From Paenibacillus_E qinlingensis_A (GTDB lineage Bacteria > Bacillota > Bacilli > Paenibacillales > NBRC-103111): DNA of 64,000 nt. Positions 1-8,031 of the stretch are shown piece after piece. Both the position numbers and the translations under genes were made by a program. Each line of letters starts with the position of its first letter. Position 1 is the first letter of the stretch. The DNA lies in assembly GCF_031455095.1 (NCBI RefSeq), contig NZ_JAVDSB010000003.1, positions 310,001 through 374,000 of the forward strand. Reading direction: 5' to 3'. Below the pieces are notes generated by a model, which saw only the letters and a list, made by a program, of their open reading frames with translations, did no database searches and had not been told where the DNA came from.

Positions 1-140
1 AATTGTGCTCAAGCAAGAAGACGCACACTGCCGAGCGCTTCTGAGCACAAAAATTGTGCTCAAGCAAGAAGACGCACGCTGCCGAGCGCTACTGAGCACA
101 AAAATTGTGCTCAAGCGCGTAGTCAGAGCACCGCGCCCCC
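1..140. repeat. 51-bp tandem hairpin repeat array A (2 full units plus a decayed third)
   Basis: Units start at 1, 52 and 103, exactly 51 bp apart. The first two differ at only a few bases; the third matches for about 15 bases, then diverges, but keeps a GTGCTC/GAGCAC inverted repeat. Each full unit begins with TTGTGCTCA and ends with its complement TGAGCACAA. Just inside is a second stem, AGAAG(a)CGC pairing with GCGCTTCT in unit 1 and weaker in unit 2. Across the unit junction the same arms form a palindrome with an AAA loop. The array touches the window edge, so more copies may lie upstream. Because 51 is a multiple of three, a reading frame stays open across it, but I do not regard that as a gene. 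Confidence 0.85.
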
Positions 141-153
141 TATTAATCATCCC

Positions 154-225
154 TTTACATATACCATCAAATTTACAAAACCTACATATGGATTTGACGT
201 TCTCCAAATCTATGAGCCTTATGCT
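154..225 (+). promoter_or_regulatory. possible Pho-box repeats and -10 for the alkaline phosphatase gene
   Basis: TTTACA occurs at 154-159 and again at 172-177 on the coding strand. Weaker matches lie 11 bp further on in each case (165-170 and 183-188), as in PhoP boxes of Bacillus (TT[A/T/C]ACA-like hexamers about 11 bp apart). A TATGCT at 220-225 could be the -10. The match is partial. The idea rests mainly on the downstream gene being a phosphate-starvation enzyme. Confidence 0.3.
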
Positions 226-260
226 AGTAAGGTGAAATACTATTTTTGGAGGGAAAACAT

Positions 261-1988
261 TTGAAAAAAGCGTTAAAACAAATCATGAGTTCTGGAATGG
301 CAGTTTCCTTATTAACTCTAAGTCTAGCAGGTACAGTTTCTGCTGCAGATTCAGCGGCACCATCAACTTCCGTTGCTCCACCTTCTAAAAATTTGATTGT
401 TCTTATCGGGGATGGCATGGGACCAGCTGAAGTAACAGCTGCTCGTTATTACGCAAAGAAGTTCCTAGGTAAAGATCATCTGGAGCTAGATGGCGGTTAT
501 TATGTTGGAAAAGCGACTACATACTCACAAGCAAGTCCTTATACAACGGAGTCTGGTGCAATTACGGATTCTGCCGCAGCGGCGACAGCATTTTCAACTG
601 GGAATAAAACATATAACAATGCCATTAGTGTCTCTAACGGTGAAGTAGCTTCACCTTATGCTTCCGTGATTGAAGCGGCTATGAAGCAAGGCAAGGCAAC
701 AGGTCTAGTTTCAACAGATAACATTACTGGAGCTACGCCTGCTGTATGGGCATCCCATGTACGTCAACGCAGCAATCAAAATGCGATTGCATCGCAATAT
801 TTGAACAGTGGAGTGGATGTTATCTTCGGTGGAGGTAAGGTCAACTTCACGACGAAAGAAGATAAAGGAAAACGTACGGACAAGAATATCATTCCTGATT
901 TTCAAGCTAAGGGGTACCAAACGGCTTTTGATAAAAAAGGTTTGGAAGCCATTCCTGTGACTGCGGGTAAGGCGCTTGGACTTTTCGCAGATGCGGAAAT
1001 CCCTTACGTACTTGACCGTACAGAGTCAGTACCTAGCTTACCGCAACTATCGCAAAAGGCATTGGATATTTTATCCCAAAATAAAAATGGTTTCGTCTTA
1101 TTGGTAGAGCAAGGTCGTATCGATCACGCTGGTCATGCCAACGATCTGCCTGCCAACATTCAAGAAATGCTAGAGCTAGATGCGACGTTTAAGACATTAG
1201 TTGATTTTGCTAAAAAAGATGGCAATACCTCTGTTGTTGTTTCAGCGGATCATGAGACTGGCGGTCTTTCCCTTGCTAGAGACAATGTCTATGAAATCAA
1301 TGTAGATTTGTTTAACAAACAGAAGCATTCCTATGAGTATATCGATGGTATTTTGAAAAAAGCGCAAACAGCCGAAGATATCCGCAAAATCGTTGCAGAC
1401 AATATTGGCTTCACGGATCTGTCTGATGAAGAGGTTCAATTGATTTTGAATGGCGATGGCTCCTCCTATGGACGTGGCGGCGGTTATAATGCAGTCGTGT
1501 CGAAACGTCTTGCCGTTGGCTGGACAGGACATGGTCATACTGGGGTTGATGTTGGTGTGTGGGCATATGGTCCGATTGCTTCGCTAGTTAAAGGCGACAT
1601 CGATAATACGGATATTGCGAAAAATGGTGCAAAAGTGATCGGTGCTGATTTGGCAGCGGCCACAAAAGAGCTTCAAGACAAATATCTGTACCCAATGTTC
1701 AAAGTAACGCGTGATTCCAAAACTTTGTTTACGGCAAGATCACTAGCTGAATCTCTCGGCATTCAAGTAGGCTGGGATGAAGCTACACATACCGTAACTT
1801 TCACAAAAGATAGTCAAAAGATTTCTGTTCTTGTCTCAACGGGAGAGATTACTGTGAACGGTACGGCAAGTGCATGGGTTGGCAATGTGGATAACGGTAA
1901 GTTGTACTTGCCGCTGGAAGCTTTTAATCAACTGACTGGAAAAACATTCACATGGGATTCCTTTAATGAGCGTATTGTAAAAAATTAA
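261..1988 (+). CDS. secreted alkaline phosphatase with C-terminal stalk domain
   Basis: A 575-residue exported phosphomonoesterase of the PhoA family. The start is TTG at 261, placed 7 bases after GGAGGG (248-253); the upstream in-frame TTG at 246 overlaps that site and cannot use it. A signal peptide fills about residues 1-30 and ends near VSAAD. Family landmarks are in order: IGDGMG (Asp about 51), TDSAAAATA with the nucleophile serine near 104, GRIDHAGHA (about 285), ADHETGG (about 328) and GHGHTG (about 423), which together give the metal sites. Residues about 487-575 form a copper-amine-oxidase N-terminal-like (stalk) domain also found at the end of the GH26-like protein at 29.3 kb. It probably releases phosphate outside the cell under phosphate limitation. 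Confidence 0.92.
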   Translation: MKKALKQIMSSGMAVSLLTLSLAGTVSAADSAAPSTSVAPPSKNLIVLIGDGMGPAEVTAARYYAKKFLGKDHLELDGGYYVGKATTYSQASPYTTESGAITDSAAAATAFSTGNKTYNNAISVSNGEVASPYASVIEAAMKQGKATGLVSTDNITGATPAVWASHVRQRSNQNAIASQYLNSGVDVIFGGGKVNFTTKEDKGKRTDKNIIPDFQAKGYQTAFDKKGLEAIPVTAGKALGLFADAEIPYVLDRTESVPSLPQLSQKALDILSQNKNGFVLLVEQGRIDHAGHANDLPANIQEMLELDATFKTLVDFAKKDGNTSVVVSADHETGGLSLARDNVYEINVDLFNKQKHSYEYIDGILKKAQTAEDIRKIVADNIGFTDLSDEEVQLILNGDGSSYGRGGGYNAVVSKRLAVGWTGHGHTGVDVGVWAYGPIASLVKGDIDNTDIAKNGAKVIGADLAAATKELQDKYLYPMFKVTRDSKTLFTARSLAESLGIQVGWDEATHTVTFTKDSQKISVLVSTGEITVNGTASAWVGNVDNGKLYLPLEAFNQLTGKTFTWDSFNERIVKN

Positions 1989-2002
1989 TATTAGGAGCAG
2001 AC

Positions 2003-2042
2003 GGACATGGGGGGCTCCTTCCCTGTGTCCTCTTTTCTTTTT
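2003..2042 (+). terminator. intrinsic terminator after the alkaline phosphatase gene
   Basis: GGACATGGGG (2003-2012) pairs with CCCTGTGTCC (2021-2030), with two wobble pairs, and is followed by a T-rich run. It separates the phosphatase from the following ABC operon. Confidence 0.75.
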
Positions 2043-2071
2043 GTAGTCAAATAGAAGTGAGGAGGGTTTGC

Positions 2072-2749
2072 ATGATTAGCATGCAGGGAATATCGAAATC
2101 GTTCCGACTCCATGGTCAAAACTTGCCAATCTTGCAAATAGCGAAATGGCACATTCAAAAAGGTGAAAGAATCGCACTAATGGGACCGAGTGGCTGTGGG
2201 AAAAGCACGCTTTTACATCTGCTAAGCGGTGTTATTACGCCAGAACAGGGTGAAATCTGGGTAACTGGCCAACCTGTTCATCTTCTTTCCGAAAGTAAAA
2301 GAGATCGCTTTCGAGCGGAAAATATCGGCTATATATTTCAAGATTTTCATCTCATTTCTTCACTTACCTTAAGAAAAAACGTTGAGTTGATTCTGCCGCG
2401 CACGTGGTCGAAGAGGGAGCGAACGGAGAAGCTTGACGATTGGTTTGAACGTGTAGGATTGAAAGATCGTAGGGACCATCTACCATCGCAACTATCACGG
2501 GGGCAACAACAAAGAGCCGCAATTGTTAGGGCTTTAATTACAAAGCCCCCACTACTTTTAGCGGATGAGCCGACTGGCAGCTTGGATTGGGAGACGGGGA
2601 GTGAGTTGATGGCCTTGCTGCTTGAGATTTGTAAAGCTGAGCAATTGACTTTGGTTTCAGTCACGCATGATCGACATATCGCAGAAATGTTTCCGACAAG
2701 AGTAGATATGCGAGAACTGAATGAGCTGCTTAGGAGTGTATCGGTATGA
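2072..2749 (+). CDS. ABC transporter ATP-binding protein (LolD/MacB type, Zrg-like)
   Basis: A 225-residue ATPase that would power the FtsX-type permease encoded next. ATG at 2072 is chosen because AGGAGG lies 6 bases upstream; the GTG at 2057 sits before that site. It has Walker A GPSGCGKST (about residue 41), a Q-loop in YIFQDF, signature LSRGQ (about 142), Walker B LLLADEP (about 161) and an H-loop in VTHD. Its stop overlaps the permease start by ATGA, so the two are translationally coupled. The ATPase/FtsX permease/DUF3299-like set resembles the zinc-responsive zrg operon known from Vibrio, so a metal-related role is inferred, not shown. Confidence 0.88.
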   Translation: MISMQGISKSFRLHGQNLPILQIAKWHIQKGERIALMGPSGCGKSTLLHLLSGVITPEQGEIWVTGQPVHLLSESKRDRFRAENIGYIFQDFHLISSLTLRKNVELILPRTWSKRERTEKLDDWFERVGLKDRRDHLPSQLSRGQQQRAAIVRALITKPPLLLADEPTGSLDWETGSELMALLLEICKAEQLTLVSVTHDRHIAEMFPTRVDMRELNELLRSVSV

Positions 2750-3957
2750 GTGTCATCTCTTTGCTTTGGAGCCAACTCTGGCATCGTAAAACCCTGTCAC
2801 TATTGACGATTTGCTCTGTAGCTATTACAGCTGCCCTGGTTGTATTCCTTCTAATATGCAGTCAAGGCGTTGAGCGAGGCGCTGAAAATGGTTATGGACC
2901 TTTTGATGTCACCATTGGAGCCAAAGGCAGCAGTACACAGCTTGCCCTTAATACCTACTACCACATTGGTGCGCCTACGGGGAATATTCCAATCACGGTT
3001 TTAGATGATGTGCGCAAAAATGACTTCGTGGATTCGGCTTATGCCATGACGACTGGTGATAATTATCAAGGGTTCCCAATTATCGGCATGGAGCCAGGTT
3101 ATTTCCTGACACGCTATGGCGCTGATAAACAAATGGCACAAGGTGCTCTTTACGGAAAGCAAGGAGAGACCATTGTTGGTTCTTACGTGGCAAGTTCGCT
3201 GGGTCTATCAGTGGGAGACACTTTTGTTGGTGCACATGGACTTATACAGGAAGCAGGCTTGCATGAAGAGGAGGAAGAAGGCGAGGAAGAGGGACACCAT
3301 GCCTTTACATATACAGTAGTGGGTATACTGCCGACACTTCATACATCAGATGATCGCGCTGTATTTACGACTTTGGATTATGCCTGGGCTGTTCATGAAA
3401 GTCAGCAAAGTGGCAAGCACGATATTACAGCCATTCTTGTCAAACCGAAATCACTTCTTGGTGCTCAAACGATCAAAACAGAGTTCGCTCAATACAATAA
3501 TGTGCAGTCTGTCTTTACGAGCAAAGCGGTCGCTGATGTAGTTAACGTTGTTGATCAAGGAACACAAGCAGTGAAATTCGTAACGATCATATGTATTTTA
3601 CTCGCAGCAGGCTCGATATTATTATCGTTGGTTGCTGCCGTTCATGAACGCAAAAGGGATGTTGCTTTACTGCGATTAATAGGAAAATCGAAGCAGTTCA
3701 TCTGGTTTTCCCTAATCGGAGAAGGTGTTCTATTAACCATTATGGGGTTAATTGTCGGGATTGCTCTCGGGCATATCGGCGCATTTCTGAGCAGCGATGT
3801 TGTTTTCGCGCAGACAGGTTTACAAATACAAGCGGCTGCTTATTTACCAGGGGAGTTTGGGCTGATTGTAGTTACTTTACTGATTGCGGTAGCAGCTTCC
3901 ATTGGTCCAGCGATTCAAGCTTATCGCGTTGATCCTTTGCAATTATTCCGGTCTTGA
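2746..3957 (+). CDS. ABC transporter permease, FtsX/MacB type with acidic-histidine loop
   Basis: A 403-residue membrane protein with the FtsX plan: one N-terminal membrane helix (about 15-40), a large extracytoplasmic domain (about 45-275), then three helices near the C-terminus. The segment AAVHERKRDVALLRLIG is typical of FtsX-like permeases. In the outer domain, residues about 173-186 are almost all Glu and His (HEEEEEGEEEGHH), a plausible metal-binding loop. Such permeases usually do mechanical work on lipoproteins or envelope substrates rather than forming a classic channel. It overlaps the ATPase gene by 4 bases, and the lipoprotein gene follows 12 bases later. Confidence 0.85.
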   Translation: MSVISLLWSQLWHRKTLSLLTICSVAITAALVVFLLICSQGVERGAENGYGPFDVTIGAKGSSTQLALNTYYHIGAPTGNIPITVLDDVRKNDFVDSAYAMTTGDNYQGFPIIGMEPGYFLTRYGADKQMAQGALYGKQGETIVGSYVASSLGLSVGDTFVGAHGLIQEAGLHEEEEEGEEEGHHAFTYTVVGILPTLHTSDDRAVFTTLDYAWAVHESQQSGKHDITAILVKPKSLLGAQTIKTEFAQYNNVQSVFTSKAVADVVNVVDQGTQAVKFVTIICILLAAGSILLSLVAAVHERKRDVALLRLIGKSKQFIWFSLIGEGVLLTIMGLIVGIALGHIGAFLSSDVVFAQTGLQIQAAAYLPGEFGLIVVTLLIAVAASIGPAIQAYRVDPLQLFRS

Positions 3958-3969
3958 GGTGACGATAGG

Positions 3970-4767
3970 ATGAGAAATAGATATTGTACGATAGGACTAA
4001 TCGTAGTCCTGTTCGTTATTGTTTCGGGGTGTGGCCAAAAGCAGGTAGAATCGTCAGGACAGTCCTTCGGTAGTATCGTTTCACCAACCACAACCGTAGC
4101 TTCCGCGATGCCAAGCAGCCCTGTCTCCCCCAAGGAGACATCTGCTCCTGTTTCGACAACTGAAAGTCCTGCGACTAGTGGCCCGGATGCGTCCGCAGTT
4201 CCTACTACGAAGCCTACACTGCCACCATCGCCTTCCCCACAGGCACAGGTTAGTGACACACAGTCCGTTGTAACTTCACCGAAGTCTGCCGAGATTGGAG
4301 GAGGTGCGGCTCCGAAGACTGAGACCAAACCAGTGGAGACCAAAGCAGAAGCCAAACCGACAGAGCCGGTCAGTTCGCCAAACGCGACAAAAAACCATTT
4401 GACCAACGAGATCAAATGGGGAGAGTTTTTCGATACTGCTAAGCAAGATACGCCATCCAATAAGTTTTGGGATATGAACGGGAAGACCGTCCAGATCAAA
4501 GGATTTATGGGGGAAGTTTTGTCCTTTGAGAAGCACTGGTTTCTTCTGATTCCTCAACCAGGAGCAGAATGTCCCTTCGATAATGGTGACGAGACGTACT
4601 GGAATCAAATCATGATTGTGTATGTACCCGATGCAGTGAAACTGAGATATACCTCGGGCCCTCTTTTGATCACCGGGAAGCTTGATGTCGGTATTAAGCT
4701 TGATGAATCCGGCTACAAAACGATGTTTCGGTTATATAATGCTTCTTTTGAAAAGATAAAGGAGTAA
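3970..4767 (+). CDS. lipoprotein with DUF3299-like C-terminal domain
   Basis: A 265-residue exported lipoprotein. The signal peptide ends in a lipobox with Cys21 (VSGC). Residues about 25-135 are a low-complexity Pro/Thr/Ser/Ala linker, suited to spanning the cell wall. Residues about 150-262 form a compact domain containing NGKTVQIKGFMGE, FLLIPQPGAECPF and GPLLITGKLDVG, a pattern I associate with DUF3299, the partner of FtsX-type transporters in zrg-like operons. The start ATG follows GAGGTG. It is the last gene of the three-gene operon. The lipoprotein call is firm; the domain assignment is from memory and moderate. Confidence 0.75.
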   Translation: MRNRYCTIGLIVVLFVIVSGCGQKQVESSGQSFGSIVSPTTTVASAMPSSPVSPKETSAPVSTTESPATSGPDASAVPTTKPTLPPSPSPQAQVSDTQSVVTSPKSAEIGGGAAPKTETKPVETKAEAKPTEPVSSPNATKNHLTNEIKWGEFFDTAKQDTPSNKFWDMNGKTVQIKGFMGEVLSFEKHWFLLIPQPGAECPFDNGDETYWNQIMIVYVPDAVKLRYTSGPLLITGKLDVGIKLDESGYKTMFRLYNASFEKIKE

Positions 4768-4861
4768 TCATGCTGTTAGGATTTGCATAAAAAGGTTCTG
4801 GTTCGCAAACGATATATGGGGCTTTCAATAAAGGGATTAGGAATATAGGAGGCATGCGTAT

Positions 4862-5011
4862 ATGAACCAGAAGCACAATAACCAAGCACAAAGCAACCTG
4901 CCAGTTGCTAAACAAGAGGATGTTGAATTCTCGTCAGAAGTAGCAGATAAAGATGATTTCGAAGCAGCCGCACGTGCGCAAGCAGCGGATGACCGTCAGG
5001 AAGATCAGTAA
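4862..5011 (+). CDS. small YfhD-like protein (49 aa)
   Basis: A 49-residue, strongly charged protein starting at ATG 4862 after AGGAGG (4847-4852). Its core DVEFSSEVADKDDFEAAARA followed by QAADDRQ closely matches what I know of the YfhD family of Bacillales, small soluble proteins of unknown function. Its TAA stop shares its last base with the ATG of the next gene (TAATG), indicating translational coupling. The gene is short and easily missed by automatic calling. Confidence 0.75.
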   Translation: MNQKHNNQAQSNLPVAKQEDVEFSSEVADKDDFEAAARAQAADDRQEDQ

Positions 5012-5286
5012 TGGCTGAGCGAGCGATTCTTGCCTATTTTTATTCACCAGAGCAAGCTGAAGGTGTCGCTTCAAAATTAAAGGCCTTGCGAGCAGTCGAT
5101 GTGCAAGTTGACCGCTTTTCAAATGATATTGGCAGTGGGTTTGAGTCATCCATGGCGGATAGTATGATTAATAGTGATCAAGAGACGGATGCAGCTCGAC
5201 TTGATATTGTTCTAGCAGCTGTGATTGATGAGAAATGTTATGAGCAAGCGATCCGTGTGATTGAAACAGCGGGCGGGTCGGTTTAA
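5011..5286 (+). CDS. small cytosolic protein, possibly ferredoxin-like fold
   Basis: A 91-residue soluble protein with no signal peptide or membrane helix. The pattern (hydrophobic strand ILAYFY, helix SPEQAEGVASKLKAL, strand VDVQVDRF, then a polar loop, strand LDIVLAAVI and helix YEQAIRVIETAG) suggests a beta-alpha-beta fold like that of small general-stress proteins. I do not recognise a named family. It is coupled to the YfhD-like gene by TAATG and ends before a strong convergent terminator. Confidence 0.7.
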   Translation: MAERAILAYFYSPEQAEGVASKLKALRAVDVQVDRFSNDIGSGFESSMADSMINSDQETDAARLDIVLAAVIDEKCYEQAIRVIETAGGSV

Positions 5287-5289
5287 ACA

Positions 5290-5346
5290 AGAAGCACCTG
5301 TTCCTTTGAACCTCATCAATTGAGGCTGAAGGAGCAGGTGCTTTTA
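5290..5346. terminator. bidirectional terminator between convergent genes
   Basis: AAGCACCTGTTCCTT pairs with AAGGAGCAGGTGCTT with one wobble, and an inner CCTC/GAGG extends the stem. T-rich flanks lie on the plus side and A-rich flanks on the other, so it can serve both the 5011-5286 gene and the glpQ gene. Confidence 0.85.
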
Positions 5347-5358
5347 ACCATGTACAGA

Positions 5359-6165
5359 TTATTCAACGCTCATCAAATTGACAAGCTTATCGGGATAATT
5401 CGTAATAATGCTGGACACACCAAGAGCGAGCATGCGTCTCATCATTCTAGTGTCATTGACTGTCCAAACATAAACTTCTTTATGGTAATTCTCGGCCAAT
5501 CTCATGAAAGATTCATTCACAAGCGGATAAGCCGCAGAAATAACGTCATAATCCGAGCTTTTCATTAGCTCATTCAGATTATCGGTGTTTTGACCTACAA
5601 TGAGGCCAGTCTTAATGGCGGAGTTCAGAGATTTCACTTTATGCAAAAGCTCCGCGTCGAAAGAGGTCACGGTGCATTCTTTTACAAAATCATGGGACTG
5701 GATGATATCTACCGTTTTTTTGGCAAGATCCACTACATGACCGTTATTTTTTAACTCGATATTCAACTTCAAATGACCTTTGGCGAGTGTAATTACTTCA
5801 TCCAAGGTAGGGACTCGCTCATCTTTGTAATCTTTATGATACCAACTTCCAGCATTGGCTTGTTGGAGTTCAGCTGAGGTGACTTCCCACATATTTTTGT
5901 TGATACCAGTCGTTCTATCCGCACTATTATCATGCATAAGCATGACGACGCCATCTGCCGTTTCTTGGACATCTAACTCTGCATATCCAGCGTGATCGGT
6001 AATGGCTTGTTGAAACGCAGCTAGCGTATTCTCTGGCGTATGCCCTGAGCTTCCACGATGAGCAGTAACTTGACTGTAATTATCGGCACTCAAGGTTTTG
6101 GTTGTCAGGGGGGCGATAAGGGCCATTACAAGGAAAACAGGAAGTACCATGAGTGTTTTTCGCAT
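5359..6165 (-). CDS. glpQ: secreted glycerophosphodiester phosphodiesterase
   Basis: A 268-residue exported enzyme that hydrolyses glycerophosphodiesters to glycerol-3-phosphate and an alcohol. A signal peptide covers about residues 1-27. GDPD active-site residues are visible: His36-Arg37 (AHRG), Glu45-Asn46 (PENT), Glu63 and Asp65 (AELDVQ) and His78 (MHD). The length fits a single-domain GlpQ. A GGAGA site precedes the ATG. In Bacillus, glpQ belongs to the phosphate-starvation (PhoP) regulon, and TTAACA-type repeats lie upstream here. Whether it acts on teichoic acid, lipid products or both cannot be read from sequence. Confidence 0.9.
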   Translation of the reverse strand: MRKTLMVLPVFLVMALIAPLTTKTLSADNYSQVTAHRGSSGHTPENTLAAFQQAITDHAGYAELDVQETADGVVMLMHDNSADRTTGINKNMWEVTSAELQQANAGSWYHKDYKDERVPTLDEVITLAKGHLKLNIELKNNGHVVDLAKKTVDIIQSHDFVKECTVTSFDAELLHKVKSLNSAIKTGLIVGQNTDNLNELMKSSDYDVISAAYPLVNESFMRLAENYHKEVYVWTVNDTRMMRRMLALGVSSIITNYPDKLVNLMSVE

Positions 6166-6189
6166 AAGCTGTCTCCGTTCTTACAATAG

Positions 6190-6241
6190 ATAATAATGAT
6201 GACTTATTCAATGTAACACCAGATTGTTAGAACAGTGTTAA
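6190..6241 (-). promoter_or_regulatory. candidate Pho boxes and -10 of glpQ
   Basis: On the minus strand TTAACA (6236-6241) and CTAACA (6225-6230) are exactly 11 bp apart, with a third copy GTTACA (6212-6217) 13 bp further on. A TATTAT (6190-6195) sits about 16 bp downstream as a -10. This is the layout of PhoP-activated Bacillus promoters, where the boxes replace a good -35. Confidence 0.5.
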
Positions 6242-6248
6242 GAAAAAT

Positions 6249-6264
6249 AAAAAAGCGCTTACAT
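6249..6264. promoter_or_regulatory. partial cre-like site
   Basis: The segment centred on AAGCGCTTACA fits 14 of 16 positions of the Bacillus catabolite-responsive element, missing the leading TG. It lies between divergent glpQ and prmA. It is a weak candidate for CcpA control of glpQ. Confidence 0.3.
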
Positions 6265-6276
6265 TTATGAGTCCAT

Positions 6277-6305
6277 TTTACCCCAGAAGCGAAGTGTAGT
6301 ACAAT
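6277..6305 (+). promoter_or_regulatory. sigma-A-like promoter of prmA
   Basis: TTTACC (6277-6282) and TACAAT (6300-6305) are 17 bp apart. The resulting transcript would have a leader of about 65 bases before prmA. Confidence 0.45.
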
Positions 6306-6374
6306 ACTCTTTGTGAAAATAGACCTAGTAGGTTCATTTTACATAGGGAGTAACCGACAGGAGGAGCAATACCG

Positions 6375-7349
6375 ATGCTTTGGCAAGAATTAACTGTACA
6401 TACGACAGAAGAAGCGATTGAGATGATAACTAACTTTGTTCATGAATTGGGTGCCGGAGGTGTTTCCATCGAAGAATCCGGTACTTTAAATAAAGAGCGA
6501 GATACGTCATTCGGTCAATTATACGAAACACCGTTTAACGATATCCCGGAAGGGAGAGCTGTGATCAAAGGCTATTTTTACCATGGCACAGACATGGAAC
6601 CTGTTCTCGCGAATCTGAAGGCATCTGTTGAACAATTGGCGGATTTTGATATCGATACGGGAAATCCGACGTTTGAAGTTGTCGAAGTTGATGATGAAGA
6701 CTGGGCACATGCGTGGAAAACGTATTTCAAACCGATCCGTGTTTCCGATCGATTGACGATTAAACCAACTTGGGAAGAGTATACGGCATCGCCAGATGAA
6801 TTAATCTTAGAGCTTGACCCAGGTATGGCGTTCGGTACAGGTACACATGCAACGACATCACTTTGCTTGAAAACGCTAGAGAAAGTGCTGCAGCCTGGTG
6901 ACGACGTGATTGATGTGGGAACGGGCTCAGGTATTCTTTCCATTGCAGCAGCTAAACTTGGAGCTAAACATGTCCTTGCGGTGGATCTAGATCCCGTAGC
7001 TGTTACTAGTGCGTTGGATAATACGAAGCAGAATCAACTCGAAGATAAAATTACGGTGAAACTTAGCGATCTTCTTGGCGTACTTAAAGAAAGCGAGTCC
7101 GAAGGGGATGCAGGGTTAGGCGTGTCCATTCCTGTTCAACTCGTCGTTGCGAACATATTGGCAGAGGTCATAGTGATGTTCGTTGATGATGTGTACGAGG
7201 TGCTGCAACAAGGCGGATATTACATTACTTCAGGCATCATAACGAATAAAGAAGCGGATGTAGAAAAAGCACTGATTGCAGCTAAATTCACGATCGTAGA
7301 GAAAAACTATGATTCGAATTGGGTTGTGATCGTAGCTAGAAAGCTGTAG
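6375..7349 (+). CDS. prmA: ribosomal protein L11 methyltransferase
   Basis: A 324-residue SAM-dependent enzyme that methylates ribosomal protein L11. The N-terminal substrate-recognition domain (about 1-110) includes the conserved WAHAWKTYFKP. The catalytic domain has GMAFGTGTHATT, then motif I DVGTGSGILSIAAAK (about 180), acidic VDLDP and the NPPF-like VANILAE. Length is slightly above the usual 310 or so. AGGAGG lies before the ATG. In Bacillus prmA is followed by rsmE and mtaB; here a protease-like gene is inserted between prmA and rsmE. Confidence 0.95.
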   Translation: MLWQELTVHTTEEAIEMITNFVHELGAGGVSIEESGTLNKERDTSFGQLYETPFNDIPEGRAVIKGYFYHGTDMEPVLANLKASVEQLADFDIDTGNPTFEVVEVDDEDWAHAWKTYFKPIRVSDRLTIKPTWEEYTASPDELILELDPGMAFGTGTHATTSLCLKTLEKVLQPGDDVIDVGTGSGILSIAAAKLGAKHVLAVDLDPVAVTSALDNTKQNQLEDKITVKLSDLLGVLKESESEGDAGLGVSIPVQLVVANILAEVIVMFVDDVYEVLQQGGYYITSGIITNKEADVEKALIAAKFTIVEKNYDSNWVVIVARKL

Positions 7350-7359
7350 GTGTTGGTTC

Positions 7360-8031
7360 ATGGGAGGCTTATTATTTTACGATTGGAATACGTTGCCGTT
7401 TGTCATCTTGGTGCTCGTACTTTCGTTTACGATTCATGAATGGGCTCATGCGTATAGCGCCTATAAGTTAGGCGACGATACGGCCTATAGATTTGGCCGC
7501 GTCTCCTTGAACCCGATGGTCCATTTGGATCTTTTCGGAACGATCATGCTGCTAATTGCCGGCTTTGGTTGGGCGAAGCCCGTGCCCGTAAATCGTGGTA
7601 ATTTCAAGCGACCTCGCTTGTTTGGCATTATTGTAACCGCGGCGGGCCCAATTAGTAACTTGATTATGGCCTTTATTACGTTATTTATTTTCGCTCTGTT
7701 CCAGAAGTATGGCTGGTTAGATGGGATGTCCAAGGGTAGCGGAGATGCAATTGTCTTGTTCTTGAAGTTAATGTTGAACATCAACATTACCCTGTTCCTG
7801 TTTAACTTAATACCAATTCCGCCACTTGATGGGTATCGCATTATTCAGGATTTGGTTAACCTTAGATACACGGAAGCACTTCAAAAGTTTGAACAATGGG
7901 CTTCTGTGATTTTCCTGCTAGTCGTCTTTATCAGACCATTACGTCAGGTAACGTTAGATCCTTATCTACGTTTAGGTGATAGCATTATCAACCAGTTTGC
8001 TATTGTAATTACTAGCATACTGGGCATGTAA
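7360..8031 (+). CDS. site-2 protease family (M50) membrane metalloprotease
   Basis: A 223-residue integral membrane protein with the zinc motif HEWAH (His26, Glu27, His30) in the first membrane helix and PIPPLDG near residue 155, whose Asp is the third zinc ligand. There is no PDZ domain, so it belongs to the short YwhC-like group rather than RseP. It begins 11 bases after prmA, with only a weak ribosome site (AGGTG), and is probably cotranscribed. Such proteins cut substrates inside the membrane; the target is unknown. Confidence 0.88.
   Translation: MGGLLFYDWNTLPFVILVLVLSFTIHEWAHAYSAYKLGDDTAYRFGRVSLNPMVHLDLFGTIMLLIAGFGWAKPVPVNRGNFKRPRLFGIIVTAAGPISNLIMAFITLFIFALFQKYGWLDGMSKGSGDAIVLFLKLMLNINITLFLFNLIPIPPLDGYRIIQDLVNLRYTEALQKFEQWASVIFLLVVFIRPLRQVTLDPYLRLGDSIINQFAIVITSILGM

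Noticed and set aside
246..260. TTG at 246 as the start of the alkaline phosphatase
   Set aside because: It overlaps the GGAGGG site that serves the TTG at 261; the signal peptide reads normally from 261.
1993..2071. A Zur-type operator before the Zrg-like operon
   Set aside because: I looked for the AT-rich Zur palindrome and found none. Zinc control therefore remains unsupported by the sequence.
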